A stretch of 64,000 bases of DNA, from contig CM043965.1 in the NCBI GenBank assembly GCA_014529385.2, positions 62,949,933 to 63,013,932 of the forward strand. The letters are read 5' to 3'. The position numbers and the translations under genes were made by a program. This DNA comes from Adiantum capillus-veneris. Lineage: Eukaryota > Streptophyta > Polypodiopsida > Polypodiales > Pteridaceae. Below, one piece after another: positions 33,933 to 46,343 of the stretch. Below the pieces are notes generated by a model, which was not told the origin of the DNA, made no database searches, and saw only the letters and a program-made list of their open reading frames with translations. Each line of letters begins with the position of its first letter. The first letter of the stretch is position 1.

Positions 33933-34631
33933 TGTAACATTTAATGGTCTAGTAACTTGTGTGTAGCGAAAAATAGCATGAACATAGTGAGCATTCCATT
34001 AGTATAGATTCCTAATGAGAATAACAAGAGTGATTGGGTGGAGAGAGCAACAAAAAGTATAACACCTAGTTAGATATCATGAACAATACTTGAAAAGAGA
34101 GAGAAATTAAGCAATTGACAACAGTTGAGGACCCGATTTTCATGGAGCCGGTCCCCCCTCCAAAAGGCTTTGTATTATGGTTTCTCCCATCAAGAGAGAC
34201 ATTTTACAATACAATTCATTGTGTTCCTTCAATACTAGCTAGTGCAATGAAGATGGAAACTTCAAGCACTAAGCAAAAAAATTATCAAACACAACATCAA
34301 TTCCCTCACGGTCTTAGACCCAAGATCTCACACACCTTCGAAGATGGTGAGAGCGAGCGGGGTATGAGAGTAGATTGAGAGGAAGAAGGAGTAGTCTTAC
34401 GAGAAAGATGTGTATTTCCTCACATAATCACTCATATTAGCATAGCTTAGCTTAGTAATTAGCATGGTAGAGGAGATGAGCATGTATTGAAGCTTGGCTC
34501 TTGGTTGGATTTGCATCACAAAGCCAAGAGTTGTTGGTGTAGGCCTCCCTTCTCACAAGCTTGGAGTAGGTAATAAGCTTTCCATTAAAGCTTGAGAAGA
34601 GAGAGAGAGTCTTCTTGCTCCACACATAGAC

Positions 34632-34632
<1 letters not shown>
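33933..34632 (-). other. Probable 5' LTR of element D, far end not defined
   Basis: The LTR must start (plus strand) at TGTAACATTT, 33933. I could not find its other end or a second copy in the window, so its length is unknown; it may extend beyond this interval. The short frame 34115-34378 has no recognisable motif. Confidence 0.4.
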
Positions 34633-34673
<41 letters not shown>

Positions 34674-34694
34674 AATAATGCCTTTGAAAAATCA

Positions 34695-34759
<65 letters not shown>
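34633..34759. repeat. GT and CT microsatellites
   Basis: A (GT)20 tract (34633-34672) and a (CT)30 tract (34699-34759) are separated by 26 bp. Confidence 0.95.
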
Positions 34760-34762
<3 letters not shown>

Positions 34763-35196
34763 CGAGCCTTCTTGCTATTTGCTCATGCTCACACCCTATT
34801 GGACCTCCCAGGCTTAGCCAATAAAATTTAAGCAGCATAAGTGATAGCCTTCTGACATGTGTCCCCTTTCCCCTTTTGTGAGAGATTTAGGTAATTAATA
34901 AATGCAATTAAACTCTCATTGGACCCCTTTGCCTCCTGGCCAATAGGAAGCAGGCAAGCCATTGGGCTGTTGAATGCTCATTGGACCCCTTGGGAGACTG
35001 TCTAATAGTCTTCTAGAGAGCTTAGTTCTTATTGGTTCTTTTATTAAGTGTTTTTAAATTAATTAAACTAGATTTACTCTAGCCTAATTCGCATTGGTCC
35101 ACCTCCAAGGTCATCCAATAGGATTTGAGTACACCTTGTGGGAATCTGGGCTAGGGAGCTGACATGTGTCCCTCATTCCCTTTGTGTAAAGGGAGC

Positions 35197-35198
<2 letters not shown>
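34760..35198. other. Spacer with CCAATA-type repeats, no gene
   Basis: The phrase (T/C)ATTGG(A/T)CC(A/T)CCT and its complement CCAATAG recur (34798, 34818, 34916, 34941, 34978, 35094, 35114), suggesting a decayed tandem array. No coding frame is seen. Confidence 0.45.

Positions 35199-35279
<81 letters not shown>
35199..35279. repeat. GT microsatellite
   Basis: About 80 bp of uninterrupted GT. Confidence 0.95.
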
Positions 35280-35281
<2 letters not shown>

Positions 35282-35661
35282 TTTCTCTCTCATCTTCTAC
35301 AACTAGGTCTCGCCCCCTCCTACGTAGGGATGCATGAAGACTTTTTGGGACACACACAAAGCATCCAATTTCCCTAATGTTTGACCTTTGGACACAACCT
35401 TTGAATTTTGGAACCTTAGCATTTTGGAAGTCTTAATGGGTTGAACCTTAGGGTCTTTTAAGCCCATTGTTTCACATTGCTCTTTTGCAGATGGCCCCCC
35501 CTTTGGATCCCTATTTTCCCTCCTTTGGATCCCTACTGTGGCCGATCTGCCAGCTTAACCAATATTCTAGCTTTTTCTCCCTTGGCACTTTCCTATATTA
35601 AATGATCAGTTTAAAACATGAGAAAATCATTTAGGGGAATTGGATATTAGTTATTATGACA
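35280..35661. other. Spacer, no gene seen
   Basis: Short frames only; TTTGGATCCCTA occurs twice near 35500-35530. Confidence 0.45.
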
Positions 35662-35675
35662 GATATGATACCAAT
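35662..35675 (-). promoter_or_regulatory. Possible LTR edge with primer site (remnant H)
   Basis: The minus strand reads ...CTAACA, one base, then TGGTATCATATC, the same arrangement as at 3674 and 33920. It suggests another copia-type 5' LTR starting at 35675 (TGTTAGAATAAAG) and reading leftward. The other end was not found. Confidence 0.45.
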
Positions 35676-36285
35676 GTTAGAATAAAGTAATGCCAATATA
35701 GGCATACATGCCTCAGAGGGTTAGGTCATAAGCTCTCCACCCAACCATCAAGAGAATGAGGCTCGCCCCTCATTATTAGACCTTATATAGGAGGGCTATC
35801 TACCTAATCACAACCATTATAGGCAACAAGAATGGACCATATTGACCACGTAGAGTAACAAATATGTCAACCAGGGTCATCCACCATAACTCCTCTTAAA
35901 ACTTCAATTGACACAATAAGAACATAAAATCATGTATCAAAAATTGGCAAATAGATACTAGTATATAATCCCTGCATTGTTGCGGCCATAAAAAGCATTT
36001 ATTCTTAGAGCAAGATCCTCCCTTTTGAAGCAAAAAAAATTGATGATGTTCACGTGTCCCCTCTATACATCATGAATATTATATAATCAATGCCCCATTA
36101 ATGTAGAGAATATTTTTCCTATATATCATTAAGTCTCTCCATCAAACTAATGATAGTAACATCAACATGACAAGGAAGGAGAACCTCTGAATCATTGGAT
36201 GCACTCACCTACCATTGGGACACCATTGATAAAGAGTGTCCCTCACCTCTCTTCTCTATGTTTGCTCCCCCCCTCCCCCCCAAAA
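35676..36285. other. Possible LTR of remnant H, no gene seen
   Basis: The stretch has a TATATAGGAGG sequence near 35784 but no frame of interest. Assignment as LTR rests only on the edge at 35662-35675. Confidence 0.3.
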
Positions 36286-36998
<713 letters not shown>

Positions 36999-37085
36999 TT
37001 GAAGGTTGAATTGCAATGTTTGTTACCACTTCAAGAAATAAATATGCACTCTCTCTTTGCTGTCTCTTGGGATTGAAACTCTAAG

Positions 37086-37086
<1 letters not shown>

Positions 37087-37154
<68 letters not shown>
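37087..37154. repeat. GT microsatellite
   Basis: About 68 bp of GT, then GCGTGTGCGC. Confidence 0.95.
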
Positions 37155-37159
<5 letters not shown>

Positions 37160-37346
37160 GCGCATATTTTCAATGAGGACCATTCTCTATGTACCTTTCT
37201 CTAGTCTAGCCACTTTGACTCTCGGTTGAAACCCTTGTATCTATGGAGCCATTGATCAATTCAACATAGAGCATGCAACGTATTTCATTTGGATACATGG
37301 GGGTCATTGTTACCTTTGAGAACGATACAATCTAAATTATTTCTCA

Positions 37347-37349
<3 letters not shown>

Positions 37350-37423
<74 letters not shown>
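37350..37423. repeat. CT microsatellite
   Basis: About 74 bp of uninterrupted CT. Confidence 0.95.
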
Positions 37424-37428
<5 letters not shown>

Positions 37429-37640
37429 TTCTCTATCTTTGAGGTCTCCTGGGATTGTTTGGACAACTAAAAGATTATCTTGAGTTGAAGACTCATTGGG
37501 TGGAGCTTTAATGTCTCTTTTGATTGTTTGGACAACTAAAATATTATCTTGTTCATCCTCCTCCTCCTTTACCTCTATGGGTATTGAGTTCCAAGACACA
37601 CACACTCTCTCTATTAACAATTTATTAGGTATTGAGTTTG

Positions 37641-37643
<3 letters not shown>

Positions 37644-37726
<83 letters not shown>

Positions 37727-37727
37727 A
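37644..37727. repeat. Compound microsatellite (CT)n(CA)n
   Basis: About 58 bp CT joined to about 25 bp CA. Confidence 0.95.
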
Positions 37728-38750
37728 AAATAAAGGCTCATTGAAGAATAGTCGTGTTGGGGAGAGGTCTAGCTGACAACATTACTCCATGACTTGACGG
37801 GGTGGATTCGCATACCCTTCGAACCAAATATCTAGATAATCCAAGGTCATCAAATTTATCACAGAATTAGGAAAGGCTTTCTCTAATGTCTACCTCCATG
37901 AACTACAAAGGTTATTGAATTTAGTCTATTTTTGAAGTCATATCTCGTTGTACTTTTTGTTGAATTTTTTCATGTAGCCACACAGATTGCCTATGTGATA
38001 ACCATGTAGATTGCGACTATTATAGCAACACAAGATGTTGTCTCAAATATAATCGTGCACTTTGTTTTACCTATAGTTGTGTAGCTTTCCACAAATATAG
38101 CCATGACTATAGGAGCTTTACAAACAAGCCAATTTCCAAAGAGTTGAAAATTGTTTCCAATGTTTGCATCATGTCCTAGCAATTGACATATAGACTTAAA
38201 CACAATATGTGTAGGGTGCACGGAGCACAAATACCACAAAGCATGAGCAAAATAACAAAAAACACCAAATTCAAAGTGGTTTTTGTCATAAGAGGGTACA
38301 TTGAGCATTGATGGTTTCTTTGTGATTACATTAAAATTGAGTGAACCCTTCTCCCCCTCCCAGGTACGTGTAGAGTCCATTGCAATTATTCCAATTGGGT
38401 GCGTCCTCACGGTTTTTTTTTCACCACTTTCACATCGACTGCAAGGACATGGAATGTGCAACAGTCAATATTTATTATATTTGTCAAGACACTACACTAT
38501 TCTTCCATTTCATTGCTTGGACTCTCAAATCTATCAACAATAACACCAATGCTTGAGTGCTTCTTTGTGCATCAATGTGTTATGTACAAAAGTGCCTTCC
38601 ACATGACCACACAACATTATACGATGTGAACTACAAGGGGACAAAACAATACAAATATCAATAAAACAATTATTAATCCACGTGTAAAATGGAGAAATGT
38701 TGAAATTTTACCCTTGGTAGACATCCTCTTGTGTACTCTCATTCTTTTAG
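37728..38750 (-). other. Spacer, perhaps interior of element E; one unrecognised frame
   Basis: A minus-strand frame (38461-37991, 156 codons) begins MHIPCPCSRCESGEKKTV and has no domain I can name with confidence; the CPC.RC start recalls the transposase-associated domain of CACTA elements but the rest does not. If element E continues to the left of element C, this belongs to its interior. Confidence 0.35.
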
Positions 38751-38838
38751 AACAATTGGTGCACCATTCTTGCACTCTTCACATTCCATCTCATCATGTA
38801 ACCATTCTTTTAAAACAATTGGTGTACCATTTTTGCAC
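38751..38838. repeat. Short tandem repeat at the target of element C
   Basis: ACAATTGGTG(C/T)ACCATT(C/T)TTGCAC occurs at 38751 and 38815. In the first unit it continues CTCTTCACATTCCATCTCAT. In the second that continuation (CTCTTCATATTCCAATCTCA) lies beyond element C at 57796, which shows that C entered the second unit. Confidence 0.8.
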
Positions 38839-39775
38839 TGTTGAGCCAGCAGAGGATCACACCCACATTTTTGCTCACACTCATCATTTTGTAACCATTG
38901 ATTGTAATAAATTTCTTTTTGACATTAATTTTGATTTGAACCATTCATTAAGTAACGGGACTCAATTGAGTTTCCAGCTTGTAATCCCGAAGTAATTTCA
39001 CTTGCTGATGTAATTAGTTAGAGATGTTCTCACCTCCAAGGCTGAGGTATATAAGCCAAAGTTTTTGTAACCTAAGGGGAGATTATTAATCAAAGTGAGT
39101 TTTTTGAGCGCCGTGACTGTGTCTGAGAGAGAGAGAGAGAGAGAGAGAGTCTTATCTACTTGCTATGCGAGCTACGGAGCCGCCATTGGAGAAGCGACAC
39201 CGCCATTGTGTTAGCAACGACGAGAGCTACGCACAGATACCAAGAGTGCGCGCTATCGGCTTCTATGTGTGGTAAGTTCCTACGAGCTTCGATGTGAGTT
39301 TTCTTCCAACTCGTGTGTCGGAATTGAGCATGCAGCATATCTATAGAACCACAACGAGTAGAGCTACACATTAGTACCATCGGGGTCAAGTTTCGATCAC
39401 CTATATTTTTCGGCTTGTCTTCATACGCGTTTACCGCACGGAGTGGTTATAGGTTGATTTTGCAGTTCAAGTCTTTAGGGTGTTGTTCTTACCTAGTGTA
39501 TAGACTTCCCCTTGAGTTTGAGATCGATTCAATGATTCTAGATCCTGTTTTGTATAGCATTCGTTCGTAGTACGGATTTCAGTCACTTGCGTATTTTAGA
39601 ACTTAGATTTGATCTCCTTAGTAGTGATTGTCATTAGAAGGTCGAGTAGGTGATTTGACACCCACCTAGTTGTTTCAATGCGCCTGCGGGTCAAGCTCCG
39701 TCCTCGTCTGACAAATTCTGTTGTTGGTTGAGTTCTCGCTATTTAGCTTCCGCTAGCGGCGTAACCGCCTTAACA
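38839..39775 (+). repeat. 5' LTR of element C
   Basis: It runs from TGTTGAGCCAGC to CCGCCTTAACA. It holds a short GA tract (39126-39148) and a TATA box. About 26 substitutions separate it from the right LTR. Confidence 0.95.
39048..39055 (+). promoter_or_regulatory. TATA box of the element C 5' LTR
   Basis: TATATAAG occurs 210 bp into the LTR, 3' of GGCTGAGG; it is conserved in the other LTR at 57067. Confidence 0.65.
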
Positions 39776-39797
39776 TTTGGCGCCGTTGCTGGGGACG
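39776..39797 (+). promoter_or_regulatory. Primer binding site of element C
   Basis: TTTGGCGCCGTTGCTGGGGA directly after the LTR matches the Athila/Tat type primer site (TGGCGCCGTTGCCGGGGA) with one difference. Confidence 0.9.
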
Positions 39798-41102
39798 AGA
39801 GCCCTAAGTAGGTGACCTTAGACTAATCCTACGAGGTGAGTCGTATAAACTACTTTGTATACTTTAGTTAGAAAAGATCTAGGAGTGGTGGACTCCGAAG
39901 ATCTCGAGAGATACTAGGAAGTGGGGTATTCCTGGGTCTTCCGTGTTGACAGTATTTTTAGTTTAGCTTAGATTTGTTTGTTGTTTTGTTGGTGTTGAGT
40001 AGTTGTTGATAGAAGAAGAATTTGCTAGTCCGTGAGTGGCAGTGCATCTCTTTAAAATCACAATTACCAAACCCATTTTATGCTTAGGAATAGCTTAGGT
40101 AGGTCTTCATTTGATCCTGATCTAGAGCTAGTAATCATTGGAGTATTTGCTTGATATGGTTGATTGCATGTTAGATCACTAAACCGTCGAGTTAGTAGTG
40201 AAACTTGCAATAAACAAAAGTCAGAGAAATTTTCTGTGTATCTGGGAGTTGCTGAGCACTTGAGAAAGCTTTAGGCAAGATTCTGTGCCAAAAAACTGGA
40301 AATCTGCAACTTTAGACATCATATGCGTATGATGTCTAAATGACCAAACAGAGACCAAAACAGAAATTTTGACTTTACCAGAGTGTTCAAAAGGGGGGTT
40401 ATACCCTAATTTCAACTTAAAACAAGAGCATTAACACTCAAAGAAACCCAAAAAGACAAGTCTGAGTCCAAGAAACGCAAAGAATAGGAAATTTTGGATT
40501 CAGATCTTGTTTTTACATTCAAACCTGACAAAAACACTTGAAACTCAATTATAAACATTGGAGAAGGCTTAAAACCAAGAATAGTCAAAATCTGGGACAA
40601 AAGACATCATACGCGTATAATGTCTTTTAGCACATCCACTGCTTATTTTTGATATCTGACCTGACAAGATTGTTACAAACACTGTAGAAAGCATAAATAT
40701 CAAGTCTTGACCCAAATTGATGAAAAAGACATCATACGCGTATAATGTCTTTGACCTAATTTTGGACATATTTTGATACTTTGCCAACACAGATCCATTG
40801 TAATAGCTATCTAGAGGTTATATTTCAAGTTTCATCCCATTTGGATCACAATTGACCCAAAACAAGTCAAAAGCGGAAAATTGCCAAGAAAAGCCTAAAT
40901 TAGCCATAACTTGCTCAAACAGAGTTCAAACTGAATTTTGTGAGTGGACAGAGCATAAGGGGGCTACTGAGAGTGAGCATAACCAAAATAGTCCAAATCT
41001 GTGAAAAAAGACATCATACGCGTATAATGTCTTTTTCAGCATAACTGCAACAAAATTCTCACTTGATGAAACAGAAGTTGTCCAACTGACAAGATTAAAC
41101 AA
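39798..41102 (+). other. 5' spacer of element C with four palindromes
   Basis: This stretch has no open frame of note. It is written in a repetitive vocabulary (CATTTGGATCA, CCAAAA, TTGACC, AAATCTG). It contains palindromes at 40314, 40602, 40727 and 41008, described separately. Confidence 0.7.
40314..41031. repeat. Palindrome array, left group (4 copies of 24 bp)
   Basis: Copies start at 40314, 40602, 40727 and 41008, so spacing is 288, 125 and 281 bp. The consensus arm is AGACATCATACG followed by its reverse complement CGTATGATGTCT, centred on ACGCGT. The first copy has ATGCGT at the centre. Copies 2-4 have TATAATGTCT in the right arm, one mismatch from perfect. The same palindrome forms the right group at 52356-53366. 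Confidence 0.97.
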
Positions 41103-41447
41103 TTGACCAAGTATCAATCAGTTTGGATCAATTCTGACCACAAAAACTTGGGAAAACAAATTGCCGAGACGGAAAAGTTAAAGTCCTTTAGGGGAATTGA
41201 TGAATTTGAGATCGGCAGGAATCTCCAGAATAACCAACCAAAACAAGGGGAACAAGCAAGTGTCATATTAACCGAGGGAAGTGTAAACCAAAGTTGGGTG
41301 CAACCATTAGAGCCGATCTTTGAAGGAAGTGTTTCTGATACTTCTTCAGAGAGATCTTACGAGATTTTCACCGAACACTTGGAACACTTGAACCTGAACA
41401 ACAGAGAAAATATGGCAGCAGATCATCAAACCCTTCCGCCACAATGA
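41103..41447 (+). CDS. Element C small ORF before gag (114 aa, unknown)
   Basis: An acidic, hydrophilic frame (FRGIDEFEIGRN, SVSDTSSERSYEIF, NLNNRENMAADHQ). Its TGA stop overlaps the ATG of the next frame (ATGA at 41444). It may be an independent leader protein or the frameshifted beginning of gag. Nothing is recognised in it. Confidence 0.4.
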   Translation: MTKYQSVWINSDHKNLGKQIAETEKLKSFRGIDEFEIGRNLQNNQPKQGEQASVILTEGSVNQSWVQPLEPIFEGSVSDTSSERSYEIFTEHLEHLNLNNRENMAADHQTLPPQ

Positions 41448-43296
41448 AGCTATTGTTCATAAAATACCAGTACGACAATGAGCAAGGTGCCAAGATCTAC
41501 AAAGATGGAATGGACCGCTATTGTGTAAAGATAGAAGATAGACCTAGTGAGTTCAAGGACTTAGTGCCTGTGAGCTATAGCGGAGATAGATATCTAGATG
41601 ACGAGGGTACCATGTACTTGGTAGTCCTAAACCCTAACATTGTGGACAAGTGGGGATTGATGGGCACCAAAGCCAAAGTAGATGAAGAACTTGAGGAGAA
41701 AGCACCAATAATGAACTTCCCTAATGCGAGGTTAAGAAGAGAGAATGAAACTACAAGGATCAACACTGATAACATCTATGTGGGGCTATACAAATATAAT
41801 AATGGGGAGCAAGATCTCTATTATAGATGTGAAGAACCCTACACTGGAGAGTTGACAGACCAAAAAAGACTTTATGTCTTTACCTACACAGAGGGATCGG
41901 AAGTGAAAATTGCCGCTTACGACAAGTATGGGAGGCAATACTCAACAATGGGCAAGAAAGAATTAGAAGGATATACATACTTTGGGGGACCACTACATCA
42001 GTATTATGTTACTTCTAGCTAACAAAGACCAGCACCAACAAATGGAGTGCAAAACCCAATGACAACAGGAGGACAAAGAACTCAGGCTGCTGACTCTTTC
42101 AGTCAACCTCAGTACTCGAAGCCCGGCCCAATGGGGTCATTACATTCCAGAGAGTCAATGGATACAAATCGAGATAGTGCAGTTCCAATCCCCACGTATA
42201 CCACTCCAGGTCCAAGGTTCGAAGCGGAACCATCACATTTACCTCCTAGTAGTAGACTCAGGGCAGGGGAACCGACAAGGGTAACCCATGAAGTCCATGA
42301 TGCTAGAGAAAGCTTTAGCCGGGACACAGGAGCAATGAGATTGGTAGCAGACCATAGACGTATGAGACCATCTCAAGTAGCCAAGTGTATGCCAAAGAAG
42401 TATGGTGGTTCAGGAGATCCGTATGCACATGTGTCACTCTTTAAGCAAGTCTTAAGAGCTGAGCAGATAACAGATTTCCATACACAATACGAGGGATTTG
42501 GTCTTACTCTAGAAGGTACGGCATTGACATGGTTTCAACCACTGAACAGAGGGGGATTCCATGACATTGACCATTTGCTAAGAGAGTTTGCTGAGGAATT
42601 CTCAAAACGAGGGATTAAGCACAATACGGTCTCACAAATATATGCTTTTAAACAGAGAGAACACGAAAAAGTGAAGGAAGCTTCACTTCGCTTCAAACAA
42701 TACATTGAGAGATGTCCAGTACGTGAACGACCACAAGATGACAGACTATCTGTTCTCTTTATTGAAGGATTGAGAAACGACACTCTCAAGAAGGACTTGC
42801 ACTTGAAAGCTTGTACAAGTTTCGAGCAAGTAACGAGAGAAGCATTGTACTTAGTGGATAACTGTACGGTTTATGGAGAGGTGTCAGCGGATACAGATTT
42901 TGCATCCAGTAGCTCTTCCTCCGTAGCGAGCGAGACTACCACTAAAAAGAATTTCAAACAACAACCATGCCAAATGTAGAGCAAATGATAGAAGATGCTC
43001 TAAAAAGGATGGCACCATACCAAAAACCATTGCCAAAACCACTGAAATGGTGTGCTATTGAACAAAAATGGACAAACCATCCAACAGAGGAGTGCTATTA
43101 CAACAAAGGGTATGTAAGGGAGCGTCAGTATGCACCTCCTGCTCAATTAGCACCACCTCAGATACATCCAGTACCTCGATACCCAACGGGAAATGTACCA
43201 GGACCTATGGGGATAGAAAGACCGCAACCGGTATTGGGACAACAACCACCTTTACCAGGGCAAGACCAGTGGGCATTAGATATGCACCAACCTTAG
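41444..43296 (+). pseudogene. gag: Element C gag polyprotein
   Basis: The first 192 residues (41444-42022) form an unrecognised globular-looking domain (KLLFIKYQYDNEQG, VPVSYSGDRYLDDEGTMYLV, YTYFGGPLHQYYV). A single TAA at 42020 separates it from the rest in the same frame. The capsid-like region (42047-42979) has the Retrotrans_gag pattern: MPKKYGGSGDPYAHVSLFKQ, TALTWFQPLNRGG and SQIYAFKQREHEKVKEASLRFKQY split over the expected length. A +1 change near 42967 leads into KWCAIEQKWTNHPTEECYY, a zinc-finger-like segment, and a Pro/Gln-rich linker. Gag would build the particle; stops and shifts disable this copy. Confidence 0.82.
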
Positions 43297-45332
43297 AGAA
43301 TCAGGAAGAACAAGCCTTAGTGCCTGTTCAAGCCTATTATGAAGAATCTGGTGCACACATGTCTCCAACTGTGTATTACCCACCAGAAGAACCCAAACAA
43401 CCAGAACCATGGGGCATGATTGGGAATGTTGGAACACCAACAATTACAAGTGCTTCTGATGAAGAGAGATACAATTTGGACGCAAGAACATTGATGTTCA
43501 TAGCTCATGGAGGGTTAACAGGACAAAGACCATCCTATCCACAAAGGACGAATCAAGTGGGACCAAGACCAGCACTAGGACCCTGTTACAAGTGTGGAGG
43601 TGACCATCTGATGAATGTTTGTCCACATACGGAAATCATTAGAATTAACGCTTATTGCACTGAGTGTGGGGTTACTCACTTCATTGAGGATTGTTCAAAG
43701 AATCCAAACAAAGTGCAAAAGACGACATTGAATATGCTAGAAACTATTCCTACCAGCAGTGGGTCCGAAAATGAAACTCTGATACCAACGCAAGTTGTTA
43801 CTAGAGCTCAAGCTAAGAAAACCACTAGAGAACCTGAGAATGGAAAGTTAGCGACTGAAGTGGTTAGTCAAGGACCGCGGAGTCAGAGAAACACATGGAA
43901 AGCTAGAAAAGCACGCATGAAGTTGAGAAAAGAACGTGAAGACGCTATTCTAGCTGAGGAACTAAAGCGAACTAAAGATAGATTAGAAAAACTTGAGAGT
44001 CAAAACGGGAAACGAGAGATGAGCCCGGAAAGAACGAAACAAAAGAGTATCAAAGAAACAACGAGCTTAAGCTCAGGGGGATCAGTGCTAGTTGACAAAG
44101 TACACGAACCATTGGACGCACTGATGAGAGCTTACGAAGCTAGGTTAAAGAACAACCAAACACAAGAACAGAGGTGGATGACATACCCAAACGCGGAATT
44201 GGAAAAGCAGAGACTTGAAATGTGCCAGAGAATGATCGAGACTGCACAAGCCTTATTAGAACCACCAAGAGAAACAATGAATTGTGGAACGGATAACCCA
44301 ATTCAGCAAGAGACTATCATGTCACGGGTAGCTGAAAAGACTCCCAGTGTACAAAAGCCTGAAAATACACACAAGGATGACCGCATAGTATTGAACACAA
44401 CCGATCAAAAGATAGAGAGTTTCCATCCAGTCATACAGAGGAATTACGGAAGAGATGAGGATTACAATGAATTTTGGAAACAAGTGAGAGAGGCAAACTT
44501 TGCAAACGAGCTAAGTTGCCAAGCTAATCAGACAAATTGGGAAAAGGACATCAGGAATCCTCCCATAGTGGAATTTGAGGCAGGATCTCAAGTGGACTTG
44601 GATCTGCAATCTTACTGGGGAGATGGGGGCTCTGTTAGAACAATGGAGAGCAAACCTCATTCACTGAATACCTTACCTTCATACTTAGGAGAGTATGAAG
44701 CAAAATCCAAGATTAGAACACTTCCCTCACGAAGAATTTCATCAGAAAAAGTCATGGACTTGCAAGGATTGATAGAGATCTTGTCAACACCAGTGACATG
44801 CACTATCACTCTAGCTGAGCTTTTGAGGCTAAGACCACATATGTGGACCACTGTAGGAAAATGCTTGGAGAAATTTGGGATAAAAGATCCAACATCGAGA
44901 CTGCAAGAGGGTATACAAGAGCTGATCAAACCACAAAAGAACGCTAAGCCTGTACCCTTAAACAAGGTCGGAGAGTATTGCGAAGGTGAAGAGGGGAATA
45001 CAACCTTACCAGTTGAATTCCAAGGCGTGAACACGATGGCAATACTAGACAGCGGAGCTGGGGTAGCCATTGCTACAAAAGAAATCTGGAAAAAATGGGG
45101 GAAACCAGCAATAAGGAAGACTAGTTTGAAACTCCAATTAGCAGATGGACACATGGAGAAACCTATGGGGTTATTAGAGAAAGTCGTAGTGACTTCTTGC
45201 GGCATTGAATACGAACATACTTTTGCTATTGTCGATTTTGGCAAGGAGAATAACTATGATATCATACTGGGAAGACCATTCATGAGACAGTTGAAAATGG
45301 TCCATGATTGGCAAGTAAGACTAATATTGTGA
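43290..45332 (+). pseudogene. pro: Element C zinc knuckles and first aspartic protease
   Basis: The frame contains two Cys/His clusters near 43590-43690, CYKCGGDHLMNVC and CTECGVTHFIEDC, then a long charged linker (RKARMKLRKEREDAILAEEL). The protease lies near the end: TMAILDSGAGVAIATKEIW with the catalytic DSG at 45048-45056, a flap region, and IILGRPFMRQL. The frame ends at 45332 after DWQVRLIL, where a frameshift leads to the next part. The upstream 43068-43290 part of the open stretch is out of frame with the gag linker. Confidence 0.85.
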
Positions 45333-46343
45333 CTAATATGGAAACCACTACATGTGTGAACCTGAAAGACCATAGCTACAAAGATGTGAACCGAACACCG
45401 GTAGAGGAGTTTGATTCAGCTACTTTGGCAGGATCCGAATTTCCAGTTTGGTTAGGTAAGCCCAAGGAGTTATGGATGTGTGGAGCCTCGAAATGTGGAA
45501 GTCTGAGGCGAGAAGAATATGTTTTAGAAAGGGCTATTGAAGACGAAACTTATATAGGAGAACCCTTTCCAGAGGACACGCTTGAACCATTAGAATGGAC
45601 ACACATTCTAGCAACCCTAGATGTTTGTGCAATTCCGGATGGTCCCACAACAAAATTTTGCGACAAGGACGGGTACGACGTGGTTCCGTACTTCATGTTG
45701 AGAACTGTACTCGAAAAAGAAACTGAAAAGAACGATACACTGGAAAAGGAAGATGAAGAAGAGGTGTTTCAGATTTTATGATTTTCCGAACCAAACTAAA
45801 CAACGCCAGAAACGCTATAGAGCAAAGAGAAAAACAAAGGGGGTTAGAACCAATCCGATGCCTAGAATAAGAGGAAAAAATCAGTTCCTAATGCTAGTAA
45901 AGGCGGAAGATTGTGTTAAGGACAAGATTTCTGGAAGAATGAGAGGCAATGATCAAAAGAGCTTACGAAAAGACAAAAGAAGCTCAAGAAATCAAGTTCA
46001 AAGGAATGAAACGAAAACTGAAACAGAAAAATCAGAAAAGAATAAGCGCAACAGAGAACACACGGAGTCCAAGTTAGAACGTAGAAACAAGTACAGAGAG
46101 CTCAAGAAAACTCTGAAAGAAGTTTGGACGACAGAAATTGAGAGTGGAGAGGACGAAAACACCAAAATCAAGGAAAACATGGATGTTCCCTCTCACTACA
46201 GGAAATTCACAATAGAGGATAGGAAGGTGGTATTAACCCAACCTATTCGAGAGAGAAAGGTGAACGAATCTTATGACGGACCGGAGGATGCAAAAAAGTT
46301 GATTGAGCAGCTCCAGGTGAGATACCTAGACCGGTGTACGTAG
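45308..46343 (+). pseudogene. Element C linker between protease and RT
   Basis: Two overlapping frames (45308-45781 and 45753-46343) continue the polyprotein after the protease. The first is acidic (SATLAGSEFPVWLG, EDTLEPLEWTHIL). The second is strongly basic (KRYRAKRKTKG, KNKRNREHTESKLERRNKYR), ending in YRKFTIEDRKVVL, which leads into the RT. No catalytic domain is recognised. The frame changes may be mutations. Confidence 0.55.

Noticed and set aside
35111-35377. Poly-Thr-His and poly-Cys-Val ORFs
   Set aside because: By-products of a GT microsatellite.
38399-38629. ORFs in the spacer left of element C
   Set aside because: Overlapping frames on both strands with no recognisable domain.
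40314-40337. Palindrome as terminal inverted repeat of a MITE
   Set aside because: Nine copies occur at regular steps without paired ends or target duplications around them.
40314-41031. CRISPR-like array
   Set aside because: The copies are perfect or near-perfect palindromes spaced 125-288 bp apart in a plant retrotransposon, with no cas genes and no uniform short spacers.
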